Origin: CAZOEL01 sp964578835
GTDB lineage: Bacteria; Desulfobacterota; Syntrophobacteria; Syntrophobacterales; Syntrophobacteraceae
Direction: 5' to 3'
NCBI GenBank assembly: GCA_964578835.1
Contig: CAZOEL010000022.1
Span: 20,976-84,975 of the forward strand
DNA length: 64,000 nt
The notes below the pieces were generated by a model. That model saw only the letters and a list, made by a program, of their open reading frames with translations. It did no database searches and had not been told where the DNA came from. The stretch's first letter is position 1. Each line of letters starts with the position of its first letter. The position numbers were made by a program, and so were the translations under genes. Positions 18,201-26,488 of this stretch are shown piece by piece.

Positions 18201-20558
18201 GTTGTCTGCCTCGACCCGAGCATCGATGAGCGGTTGATCGCCCGCACGAACGTCGGAGGGGCGAGTAAACGGCAGATCATCGGCTTCTCCTCGGGCCTCG
18301 GGGCTCACGGCGAGCTCAACACAACCGTGTCGACAGAGCGTGCTTCATTGGCCGATGTCGAGAAGGGAATTCGGCAGCAGGTAAACCTGCTTTTCGGTCC
18401 GTGGCGGGAAGATGAGGGTGGAAAGGTGGCCCACCGGCTCGTCCAAGAGTCTTGTAAATTATCGGGTCTATCCCTGGTGCGAGCAACAGGTCCGAGTCAA
18501 TACGTGCGCGATCTTATGGCATACACCCTCGTAAGGATCTGTTTGCCAGCCTTTCCCATTGAGGGGGTAAAGCTATGCGATGAACTTATCTCCCTCGATA
18601 CCTACCGGCACTGGTTTGATGCCGCAGTAAGCGGCGAGCGGCCTGACCTGCTCCGGCTTGCCGTCTTCCTTAAGACGAACGGCCACATCGAAATCCGAGC
18701 CCAGCTCATCGAATGCAAGCTAGCCAAACATTCCGACTCCCACCTCCAGAAGGCTCAGGGCCAGCTTGAAAACGGGCTGAGGCACCTCTCGAATATCTTT
18801 CGCCCACGCCACGCCGCCCATTATGACCGATTCGATCAGCGCTTCTGGTGGGGTCAACTGCAGCGGCTCATTGCCGGAAAGAGTGTTATCAATACCGCCA
18901 AGCAGAAGCAGGAGCCTATAACGGCCGCCTTGGAGGCCCTTGGAGAAGGGAGATTCGACATCCGCTGGCAGGCGATGGCCGTCACTTTCTGGACAGATAG
19001 CGAGAGCAATGATTTCGTAGTAGAGAAGAGTTGGAGTTTTGAAGGGAGCAACGGGGAAGGGCTTGAGATGGAAGTCATCTCAACGGGCAAAGGGTTAGTA
19101 CGCCGAGTCTGCTGTGACGGGGAGGCGGTCCATTTGCCACTGCCGCAAACGGAGATCGCCCTCATTGAAGAAGATGAGCCGAAAGCAGATGTAGAGAACG
19201 AGTCATTGCCTGACACAACAAAGAGTTCGGACACAGAACCGGTCGCGCAAGGTAGTTCTACAAATGACCCATTTTCGCCCGTCGGACTCGAAGCAGAGCC
19301 GGGTACGTTTGAGGTATTGCCCGCCCTGGAGATCACATCTGTGCCTTTTCACGCCAGAGAGCCCGCTCCCAAGCCTATCCAGCCGGTCGCGTCAGTTCTT
19401 CCCTGCATACCAGAGCGAGTGTTACTCGGAAGGACAAAAGACCATGGCCGAGAGGTCTACTGGGAGTTCGGTCACCCTCAGCTTTCCAACCGCCACATTC
19501 TCATCTTCGGCCGCTCAGGTTCAGGGAAGACCTATGCCATCCAGGCCATTCTTTGCGAACTTGGGCTGCAGGGACAGAACTCGGTAATCGTCGACTACAC
19601 GGATGGATTCGAGAAAAAGCATCTTGAGTATGAGACGATCAAGCTACTAGATCCCAAACAGCACTTCGTTTATAACACGCCACTGCCGATCAGCCCTTTC
19701 CGTCAGCAGCAGGCTATGATCGGCGATGAATTATATCCTGAGAAACCCTCCAACACAGCCCAGCGAGTGATGAGTGTTTTCGCCTCCGTCTACAACTTAG
19801 GAGACCAGCAGAAGAGCGCACTCTATGACGCCGTCAAGGAGGGGATCGAAACTTTTAGCTCCGCAATGGACCTCGACCGACTCGTCCAGATACTTGAGAA
19901 ATATGCAGCAGACGGTATGAGGAAGGACGTAGCGGCAAGCATCCTCACCAAAATCAAGAGCTTCGTTGACGGGCAACCCTTCGGAGCGGAGGTACCCGGC
20001 AGCTGGATTAACTTCTACGAGGATCCGAAACACCGGTCGCACATCATTCAACTTACAAGTTGTGGAAAGGAGTTTAGTCGCCTCGTGACGGAGTTTTCCC
20101 TAATCGATCTTTTTTGGTTCGCTCGTGCGAGCGGGGACGTCCACCACCCAAAAGTTGTAGTTCTAGATGAGATCCAGAACCTCGACCACAGTCAGGAGGG
20201 ACCTATCGCAAGCTTCCTCACTGAGGGTAGGAAATTTGGCCTTTCCATGGTGCTCGCGACCCAAACCCTCAAGAACCTCAAAGAGGACGCCAGGTCCAGG
20301 CTCTTCCAGGCATCCCACAAGCTTTTCTTCTGTCCTGCAGAGACGGAACTGCAAGAATATGCGAAGATCCTCGAGGTAAAGACTGGTGAGAGTGCTGAGA
20401 TTTGGAAGAAGCGGCTGTCGAGCCTCGGCAAAGGAGAGTGTTACTCGCTTGGTCCATACCTTAATCAGCAAACGAACAAGCTTGAGGAGAAGGTGATCCG
20501 TATCGGAGTGACCGCCCTCGGAGAGCGTTTAGAGAGACATGAGCATGCAGGGGAATGA
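15222..20558 (+). CDS. dptH: DptH-like PT-dependent restriction ATPase
   Basis: This 1778-aa protein has a long, mostly helical N-terminal part of about 1400 residues. A C-terminal HerA/FtsK-like ATPase follows: Walker A GRSGSGKT at 1430-1437, Walker B VVLDEIQN at D1649-E1650, and a following ATQTLKNL sensor strand. Size and architecture match DptH, the putative DNA-translocating ATPase of DptFGH systems that attack DNA lacking proper phosphorothioate marks. Between about 1330 and 1400 there is an acidic, low-complexity linker (EEDEPKADVENESLPDTT). The gene is coupled to dptG at its start, and its stop lies one base before the next gene's ATG. I see no nuclease motif, so the cutting activity must reside elsewhere, perhaps in the NERD domain. 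Confidence 0.82.
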   Translation: MMNLFAQTLADHLKGVCRKTLAAGLGEARELRIFLSSFPPVEIWEALRALEEFILSSKKQAQVVFKVGAALWLEWGAGENGAEKPVRDQIEAKGWVDHEDHLTYYRNLKRSEGYDALIVVLVGVEKATDQASLQDFYVVDSATLWRSELAQSFIPWLEILVKTRHIDAGKEHIQAMDEMVRALHKYATGDLVQVGRFLEGLDLTEAVTGLDAQRILYGSLDFWGLPPFRDLPPRRKGAKLLKEAISFFSYQKYLKESDRKKALRKIDRYHEENGGDAEPPAGFEDMEDFLSCLRSYISKNDLKAREKLLCVNFIFILEILGIKEPKPPVPPKMRNLEGPPLEVFLTALWETLIEYKRGCDSKHVQPGKALEEIRLRPLRFRHNLQDPKDARCLIRGCLGGIDAFLEEHLQIVCNVDNEEKPIILSSHLCPIDQIEELILQPSKTAMPGFQFSISFKAEDGLSVARHFQWNLPEAQPYRNLWNLYRTVRDAIKTYPGEFLPVFTIPYYDELFLAPDEEEVNRVMRLGMKGLRVENLLLAPNLNTSDPALGEMRDLAKAFGEYLQIAVERGLFTALETSWGDLFHKAKAAFRRLLALEGQGLSSELAPILYKAFMILREPESGGLGHAMWTPHVDSALITSLHPCLLEMLRHRKTFLIHGFTARAVEALDDATGMRLRAYLWQDVCDVATIHYPLFGVICNANRDMNTDVTSFGLVHRVGKAQLQGSTLAAKMVLRHNTPDDERMADADLFRQTRESRVITRALREYTELYPHVEDGLSLAVLNVRNLQTVIAGIDEFLRERREKVEAGTDDPHFPYHFSLTIFLDVGDSQPVGRWLQEWRKRWSAAGNDGSYEAYEGCRLSVAQRIVRSPQECLSLLEREGFEADISLLPHFIDAGAVGNDIIAALPYQDHCSCHIKFPIVEVPHCADTNPALACERKRIISNRQFDLPGLHAELSARFRHPGNPPEQKHLVISRGDFTPWIDLVDQLHRRSTWVVCLDPSIDERLIARTNVGGASKRQIIGFSSGLGAHGELNTTVSTERASLADVEKGIRQQVNLLFGPWREDEGGKVAHRLVQESCKLSGLSLVRATGPSQYVRDLMAYTLVRICLPAFPIEGVKLCDELISLDTYRHWFDAAVSGERPDLLRLAVFLKTNGHIEIRAQLIECKLAKHSDSHLQKAQGQLENGLRHLSNIFRPRHAAHYDRFDQRFWWGQLQRLIAGKSVINTAKQKQEPITAALEALGEGRFDIRWQAMAVTFWTDSESNDFVVEKSWSFEGSNGEGLEMEVISTGKGLVRRVCCDGEAVHLPLPQTEIALIEEDEPKADVENESLPDTTKSSDTEPVAQGSSTNDPFSPVGLEAEPGTFEVLPALEITSVPFHAREPAPKPIQPVASVLPCIPERVLLGRTKDHGREVYWEFGHPQLSNRHILIFGRSGSGKTYAIQAILCELGLQGQNSVIVDYTDGFEKKHLEYETIKLLDPKQHFVYNTPLPISPFRQQQAMIGDELYPEKPSNTAQRVMSVFASVYNLGDQQKSALYDAVKEGIETFSSAMDLDRLVQILEKYAADGMRKDVAASILTKIKSFVDGQPFGAEVPGSWINFYEDPKHRSHIIQLTSCGKEFSRLVTEFSLIDLFWFARASGDVHHPKVVVLDEIQNLDHSQEGPIASFLTEGRKFGLSMVLATQTLKNLKEDARSRLFQASHKLFFCPAETELQEYAKILEVKTGESAEIWKKRLSSLGKGECYSLGPYLNQQTNKLEEKVIRIGVTALGERLERHEHAGE

Positions 20559-20559
20559 G

Positions 20560-21414
20560 ATGGCGAAAAGGGATGAAGTAAGCGGTGGTCGACTGCCGGT
20601 GAATTTCCACCAAACGTTTGTTCCGGAGAGGCCTTACCTGACGGCACTGCTGCAGTTCGCCGCAGAGGGGGGCGAAGGGACAGAGCAAGAAATCTCACAG
20701 GAGACGGGGATCCCAACCGGGAAGCACTCGGGCAAGGTGCCCGCGACCCTAAACTACGGCCTCGGCATGGGATTACTTAGGGCGGAGAAGGGAACCAGGG
20801 CGGGAACGAAGAAGCCGGTGCTTACTGAGATGGGACAGACGGTCATTCGAATGGACCCGCACTTGCGGGAACCGCTCACCCAGTGGTTGCTTCACCTACA
20901 TCTGTGTCGGGCGCAGGGCGGCGCTGAGGTCTGGCACCTCACCTTCGGGCCAAGTATGGATTCCTTTGGAATGAGCTTCTCTGAGGAAGATCTCGAGGCG
21001 TATCTTGCAAGTTTTTGCGGTAGGAAGAATCGCTCTCTTGTTGGTCCTCTAGTCCGGACTTACGAGAAACCAGTCGCTCTTCGGGACGCAGAAGCGATCA
21101 CACGGAGAGGGACTAGCCTCCTGCGGACTCCTGCACCGCTCACACACACCTTTCGCTATGGGTACGCCTACTTCATACTAGCCCTTTGGGAATCGCACTT
21201 TCCCGATGTTGGACAGGTGACGCTAACGGAGTTCGAGGCCAAGACCTTCTGGAAACGGTTGGGCGGATGGAATGACCAGCAGTGCGATGCCGCGCTCGCC
21301 TTAATCCAGGAGACAGGGGCATTGGCTGTGGACCGGCAAAACTATCCTTGGGTGCTTACCCGGCGAGACAGGTCATTGAACTTGGTTGAAAAGCTATACA
21401 GCGATCTCACATGA
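20560..21414 (+). CDS. Second DUF4007-like protein (defence operon gene 7)
   Basis: The 284-aa product lines up by eye with the first DUF4007 protein. NFHQTFVPERPYL at 15-27 corresponds to RHETFCPRYGWL, a helix-rich IPTGKHSGKVPATLNYGLG follows, and LTQWLLHLHL (106-115) corresponds to ASLWLLHW. The N-terminus looks like a winged-helix unit. I choose ATG 20560, which follows AGGGG at good spacing and sits one base after the dptH stop; an in-frame ATG at 20539 lacks a comparable site. Together with the next gene it forms a DUF4007-ATPase pair mirroring the one at the start of the operon. Its role is unknown; target recognition for its partner ATPase is a reasonable guess. Confidence 0.7.
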   Translation: MAKRDEVSGGRLPVNFHQTFVPERPYLTALLQFAAEGGEGTEQEISQETGIPTGKHSGKVPATLNYGLGMGLLRAEKGTRAGTKKPVLTEMGQTVIRMDPHLREPLTQWLLHLHLCRAQGGAEVWHLTFGPSMDSFGMSFSEEDLEAYLASFCGRKNRSLVGPLVRTYEKPVALRDAEAITRRGTSLLRTPAPLTHTFRYGYAYFILALWESHFPDVGQVTLTEFEAKTFWKRLGGWNDQQCDAALALIQETGALAVDRQNYPWVLTRRDRSLNLVEKLYSDLT

Positions 21415-21435
21415 TGGATCGGAAAGAAAGAATAT

Positions 21436-24400
21436 ATGGCAAAATTAGGTGAGTTAGTAGGCTTTAGGAGCGATCTTTTCTTCGACGGCGCTGTTCAGAT
21501 CGGGTGGTTCGAAACTAATCGGCTGCGACGAGAGCAGGCTTCGACCGGCTTTGTTTTCCACGGTCCGGAGTACCATGGTGTTTCGGAAGCAGACCTTCGC
21601 GATACAGGAGGTTATCCCTTAGTCGACACTGCTCGGCTTACGGAGGAAGTGTCCCTTGCTCTAGAGGGAAAGGGTGGACACGATCTGCCAATCTCCATTG
21701 CCATTGCTGGCTATGGAACTGGTAAGTCACACCTAGGCCTCACTCTTGCGACCCTCTTCTCCGCCCCAAAAAGCCCAACAGCGGAGGCGATCCTCTCTCA
21801 CATCAATCAGGCTGATGCCACCATCGGCGGGCGAGTTCACAAGCGTTTCGCCTCACTTCGACGCCCTTACCTTGTTCTGGCCCTCAACGGCATGGGGAAC
21901 TTCGATCTCGCCGCTGAACTGACGAGGCAAGTGTTCAATCAGTTACGGGAACACGGGATCGATACGACAGCAATCGAGGAACTCTCACCCCGTTTCGGCA
22001 TGGCTGAAGGGTTCGCTCAGCGCAACTTCGACTTACGTCGGAATGAGTTTGAAAAACGATTTAAATCAGGGATCACTGTGGAACAAATCGCCGAACTCCT
22101 CCGCAGTCGGGACGAAGATGCCTATAAGCGGGTGGACGATGTGTTCCTTTCAGTAAACGGAAGTCCAATTAATGCTATAGGCCGGGAGGCGCCTCAAGAG
22201 CTCATTCAGACCATTTGCGAGAGTTATTGCGGTAAGACCGGCCCTTTTGAGGGCCTGTTCATCATCTTCGATGAGTTTGGACGCTATCTGGAATTTGCCG
22301 CCGACAAACCTCATATTGCCGGGGATGCAGCTCTGCAGCAGGTCTTTGAAGGGGTTCAGAACAATGCCGAACAGTGCTTCCTTCTTTGCCTTGTCCAATA
22401 CGACCTGAAGGTCTATCTCCAGCGTATTTCCCGTGCGGGGCAAAGCTCTGTTCAGCGTTATGTAACCCGCTATGACGCGGCGAAGAAGGTCCACCTGTCG
22501 AGTAATCTGGAGACCCTGATCGCTTACCTCATCGACAAGCGCAAGTCCAAGACGATCGAGAAACTCCTTGCCTCTGCAGCTGTAGATCAAGAGATCTACA
22601 AAGCTCACGCCCTCATCAACCGCTGGTTCCCCAAAGCGGGACAGGTTACAGCATGGAGAGAGCCACAGCGGTTCCGGCAAGTGATCGCCGAAGGGTGCTG
22701 GCCTCTGAGTCCATTTGCTACCTGGTGCCTTAGCGGCCTTGGAGATATGCTTCAGCAGCGCTCGGCCATCACTTTCGTTAAGGAAGCCCTTGAGCGGGAA
22801 GCCAAACAAGAGGTTTCCGCAGGAGGAAGCCCCTGGAAAATTTCCGCAACTCAACTTTGTCTTGGTGGGATCATCGAGGAACTCGTCGCAGGCGAGGAAT
22901 ACGGGAACCGGGGAACCGTCGCTCAGGCGTACAAGGCAGTAGAAGCCCGGCACCATGGAGACCTCTCCGTTGCGGAGCGCCACACGCTCCTTGCTATTCT
23001 CATCGCTTCCAAGATCGACCTAAGGGCTTCCGATGAAAAAGACGCCCGGCAAGCTCTCGCCATGCTCTCCGGCCTGCCATTGTCTGAGATCGATGCGGCC
23101 GTCAAAGAGCTTACTGACGAGTATGGTGTCATCGAATGGAACGAGCGGTTTGCACGCTTTGAGATCCGCGGGGACTCTGTACCACGAAGCCAGTTCGTAC
23201 AGTTTCTGAAGAAAAAAACACGGGAGATTTCCGCTGAGCAAGTAGAGACTATTTTCGCTGACTCAATGAAGAGTTGGGCCAGACTTGAAGATATCGACCC
23301 AGGATTTGCTGCGGAGAAGGGAATCACAACGACCGAGTGGCGCTTTGCTACCGTTTGTAGCGATCGAGTCCGTATCCGCACCCAAATCGACAATGCATTG
23401 AAGGACTGGAAGGATGCCATCAAGACGGATGCACCGCGCGGGCAGCTTATCTACTGCTATGTGCCGCCCGACGTAAGGATCTTGGATTTCAGTGAGAGAG
23501 TCCGCCGTGAACTTGAACAGGCTCTTGCGGCGAACCGCTGTACTCCACCCATCCCTCTGTTCATCGTCCTTATGCATGATGCAGAGGGTAGGCTCCAGAG
23601 GGCTATCTCTGAATACCATGTTCTCTCTGGGCATCTTACAGATGAGGAGCGCCAGCGCTTTGCCCATTTCATAGAGAACCATCTCAGCCAGTTGCAAGAA
23701 GAAATCAAGAGCCTCTCCGACGAACTAGTAAAGGAGCGGCGCTATGTCTTCACGGAAGGGCCGGATGTTGATAGTCTGTCACTGCCAATTATGGCCTATG
23801 CTCTTTTCGACCACACCTATCCTAAGATTCTTCCTTTTCCATTCGACGGTTTCCGTGCAGTGAAAGGAAATGCTGCAAAAGACTGCCGTGAGATTGTGGC
23901 TGCTCTGTTTACCGGGAACTTCGACCGTGATTGGGTGACATCCAAATCACCCCAAGTCCATAACCGGGTACGCACTGTGCTTGTCGAAGGGAAGAATGCC
24001 TGGCAAATACTTGATGAGAGCGGTGAAGTGAGTCGCACACCCAAGAATAAGAGGGTTGCAGATGTCGTTCTCGAGATCGAAAGCCGCTTCAAGGTCCAAG
24101 AAAAGCTTAATCTCGGGGCCGAGTTAGACCGGCTCGTCGCGCCCCCCTATGGCCTCAATATCGCTTCGGTAGCCTTGCTCCTCGGCTGCTTCGTCGCCCC
24201 ACGTCTCGATCGTATAGCCTTTAGCCTGAACGATCAGGAGATGCTCCCGGCCAATTGGGTTGGGAAAGCGTTCGCGGGTAACTTTCTCGATCCTAAAGTG
24301 CTCAAAGAAACCAATCTTCGCTACATGTCTGATTCGGAGACAGGCGAGTGGCAAGATCTGCTCTCAGCTTGGGATGCCGTATCGACACATGAAGAAAGAG

Positions 24401-26460
24401 TGGTCTTCATGGATGAAGCGGACGGTCTCCAAGAACGAATTCCTCTCCCGGCAGGAGCGCTTTACGAGAGATGGAAGCGACTGCAAGAGAGGGCTGAACA
24501 ATCCCGACAGATCCTGGAAAGCTTCGATAGGTTGCTTTCTGAACAGGAGGATTCCCTCGATATTGCATACGAGCGAGGGAAAATGGATAAAATTAGCCAT
24601 ATCGGAAAGATCCTAACGGACCACCTCAAGAAGATGAAGCAGGCACCAGAATGCTGGACCGTAGAGCAGTTAAATAAGGTAACTGTGCTGATTGATCGTG
24701 CGAGGAGCGCAGTTGTGGAGTATTTCGACTCATGGTTGCCATATCAGATCTGCCGCACCGCCGAACAACTCAGCGATTTCCGTTTTAGAATGATTCAGCA
24801 GATCGGAGGCAACCTGAAGGTCTTGGATCTGCCGAAGCTGGAGAGTAAGCTTGAGGCTCACATCAATCAAGTAACTTCCAAGATACAGGATCTGCAAAAG
24901 CTCCGTTACATAGTGGAAGAATCAAAAGCTTTCCTGTCAACGCATCAGGTGACCCCACGTTGCTGCGTAGCCGAACTTAATGATTGGAGCAAGCGGTGCG
25001 ACGCTCTTAGCGACACCCTTCAAAAAATATTGGCACAAAGCGGGCACGCTCCAGATATCGAGGAGCTTCTAAAGAAAGTCCGATCATTTAAGCAACTATG
25101 TCAACAACAAAACAAGAAGCATGAAGAACGGTTTGAAGCCATCCGTGAATGCCAATTTTGTGATATCGAAGAGGTTAGGGCAGCAAGACCCGAGGTGCAG
25201 GATCTTCTCCGAGTCTATAAAGGAGGAAGAGCAGCGGATCTGGAGGACTTAGAACTTTTGAATCGTCAGGTCACAGAGTTCGAGAAGGATCTGATCGTTT
25301 GGAATGACTTAAGCGTTCCAACCGATACACTTCACTCCCTGATAGAAGCCCGAGTGCGGGAATGCGAGGAATGTGCAGATGAATACGAGGGAGGCTGGCC
25401 TGCCGATGAGATCTATCGCAAACTCGGAGAAACGCTTATTGCCAACCGCCGAGTTGCTGCGAATGAGTGGCTCAATCGACTGAACACCACCTCTGCAAAC
25501 ATAATCGAGATGAGCGGTAAGGACTGTCATGGGCTGCTTCAGAGACTGGAACTTGCTCCCGCCTACCTTGAGGCCGAACACCTGGAGAGAGTGGCAGCAC
25601 TACGGGATGCTGCCAAGAGACGACTTGATCAGCTGCGAGTAGTGGAAGAATCAAGAGCTTTCTTGTCAACGCATCGGGTAACACCGCGTTGCTGCGTAGC
25701 CGAACTTAGTGACTGGAGCAATCGGTGTGATGCACTAAATGACATCCTCAAAGAAGTGCAGGCTCATAATGGACATGCTCCAGATATTGAAGAGCTGATA
25801 AAGAAAGTCGAAGCGTTCCAAGATCGAAGCCAGCAGCAAATGAAGAAGCATGAGGAACGCTTTGAAGCCCTCCGTGAATGCCAATTCTGTGATATCGAAG
25901 AGGTTAGAGCAGCAAGACCGGAGGTGCAGGATCTTCTCAGAGTCTATAAAGGAGGAAGAGCAGCGGATCTGGAGGACTTAGAGCTATTAAATCGTCAGAT
26001 CACAGAGTTCGAAAAGGATCTGATCGTTTGGAATGACTTAAGCGTTCCAACCGATACACTTCACTCCCTGATAGAAGCCCGAGTGCGGGAATGCGAGGAA
26101 TGTGCAGATGAATACGAGGGAGGCTGGCCTGCCGATGAGATCTATCGCAAACTCGGAGAAACGCTTATTGCCAACCGCCGAGTTGCTGCGAATGAGTGGC
26201 TCAATCGACTGAACACCACCTCTGCAAACATAATCGAGATGAGCGGTAAGGACTGTCATGGGCTGCTTCAGAGACTGGAACTTGCTCCCGCCTACCTTGA
26301 GGCCGAACACCTGGAGAGAGTGGCAGCACTACGGGATGCTGCAAAAAAACGCCTCGACCAACTCCAGGTCGAAGGAGTGCTTGCCGGGTTTCGCAGTTTG
26401 CCCTTTGAGCTTAAGAGACAGTTTCTAGAGGTTGCTACTGCCGAGTTTGGGCAGCAATGA
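21436..26460 (+). CDS. Giant P-loop ATPase with internal tandem duplication
   Basis: The product is 1674 aa. Walker A GYGTGKSH lies at residues 92-99 and a Walker B strand LFIIFDEFGR at D279-E280. A sensor-like segment CLVQYDLKVYLQ follows, paralleling the 1170-aa ATPase (DEFGK, CLHQAFDQY). The middle of the protein is helical. The C-terminal 500 residues consist of two copies of a 243-residue, coiled-coil-like unit (about 1160-1402 and 1403-1645) rich in E, R and L, with conserved CCVAEL and CQFCDIEE segments. The N-terminal part resembles BREX PglY/BrxC-type ATPases. The gene follows the second DUF4007 gene by 21 bases behind a GGAAAG site. A role in the modification machinery is inferred from context only. 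Confidence 0.75.
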   Translation: MAKLGELVGFRSDLFFDGAVQIGWFETNRLRREQASTGFVFHGPEYHGVSEADLRDTGGYPLVDTARLTEEVSLALEGKGGHDLPISIAIAGYGTGKSHLGLTLATLFSAPKSPTAEAILSHINQADATIGGRVHKRFASLRRPYLVLALNGMGNFDLAAELTRQVFNQLREHGIDTTAIEELSPRFGMAEGFAQRNFDLRRNEFEKRFKSGITVEQIAELLRSRDEDAYKRVDDVFLSVNGSPINAIGREAPQELIQTICESYCGKTGPFEGLFIIFDEFGRYLEFAADKPHIAGDAALQQVFEGVQNNAEQCFLLCLVQYDLKVYLQRISRAGQSSVQRYVTRYDAAKKVHLSSNLETLIAYLIDKRKSKTIEKLLASAAVDQEIYKAHALINRWFPKAGQVTAWREPQRFRQVIAEGCWPLSPFATWCLSGLGDMLQQRSAITFVKEALEREAKQEVSAGGSPWKISATQLCLGGIIEELVAGEEYGNRGTVAQAYKAVEARHHGDLSVAERHTLLAILIASKIDLRASDEKDARQALAMLSGLPLSEIDAAVKELTDEYGVIEWNERFARFEIRGDSVPRSQFVQFLKKKTREISAEQVETIFADSMKSWARLEDIDPGFAAEKGITTTEWRFATVCSDRVRIRTQIDNALKDWKDAIKTDAPRGQLIYCYVPPDVRILDFSERVRRELEQALAANRCTPPIPLFIVLMHDAEGRLQRAISEYHVLSGHLTDEERQRFAHFIENHLSQLQEEIKSLSDELVKERRYVFTEGPDVDSLSLPIMAYALFDHTYPKILPFPFDGFRAVKGNAAKDCREIVAALFTGNFDRDWVTSKSPQVHNRVRTVLVEGKNAWQILDESGEVSRTPKNKRVADVVLEIESRFKVQEKLNLGAELDRLVAPPYGLNIASVALLLGCFVAPRLDRIAFSLNDQEMLPANWVGKAFAGNFLDPKVLKETNLRYMSDSETGEWQDLLSAWDAVSTHEERVVFMDEADGLQERIPLPAGALYERWKRLQERAEQSRQILESFDRLLSEQEDSLDIAYERGKMDKISHIGKILTDHLKKMKQAPECWTVEQLNKVTVLIDRARSAVVEYFDSWLPYQICRTAEQLSDFRFRMIQQIGGNLKVLDLPKLESKLEAHINQVTSKIQDLQKLRYIVEESKAFLSTHQVTPRCCVAELNDWSKRCDALSDTLQKILAQSGHAPDIEELLKKVRSFKQLCQQQNKKHEERFEAIRECQFCDIEEVRAARPEVQDLLRVYKGGRAADLEDLELLNRQVTEFEKDLIVWNDLSVPTDTLHSLIEARVRECEECADEYEGGWPADEIYRKLGETLIANRRVAANEWLNRLNTTSANIIEMSGKDCHGLLQRLELAPAYLEAEHLERVAALRDAAKRRLDQLRVVEESRAFLSTHRVTPRCCVAELSDWSNRCDALNDILKEVQAHNGHAPDIEELIKKVEAFQDRSQQQMKKHEERFEALRECQFCDIEEVRAARPEVQDLLRVYKGGRAADLEDLELLNRQITEFEKDLIVWNDLSVPTDTLHSLIEARVRECEECADEYEGGWPADEIYRKLGETLIANRRVAANEWLNRLNTTSANIIEMSGKDCHGLLQRLELAPAYLEAEHLERVAALRDAAKKRLDQLQVEGVLAGFRSLPFELKRQFLEVATAEFGQQ
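24913..26370 (+). repeat. In-frame 729-bp tandem duplication
   Basis: Bases about 24913-25641 and 25642-26370 are two direct copies offset by exactly 729 bases (243 codons). The second half of the unit (about 25290-25610 against 26019-26339) is identical as far as I can read, whereas the first half has clear base and residue differences. This uneven divergence points to recent gene conversion or recent partial duplication within an older repeat. Confidence 0.85.
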
Positions 26461-26488
26461 TAAATTTAAGTTATGGTTGAGCCCCGGC

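Noticed and set aside
22150..23708. Several minus-strand frames of 140-277 aa inside the giant ATPase gene
   Set aside because: The plus-strand frame has intact Walker motifs and a coherent fold; the antisense frames have no supporting features.
25309..26310. Two identical 90-aa minus-strand frames 729 bases apart
   Set aside because: They are shadows of the duplicated unit of the giant ATPase gene; they only confirm that the duplication is exact over this stretch.
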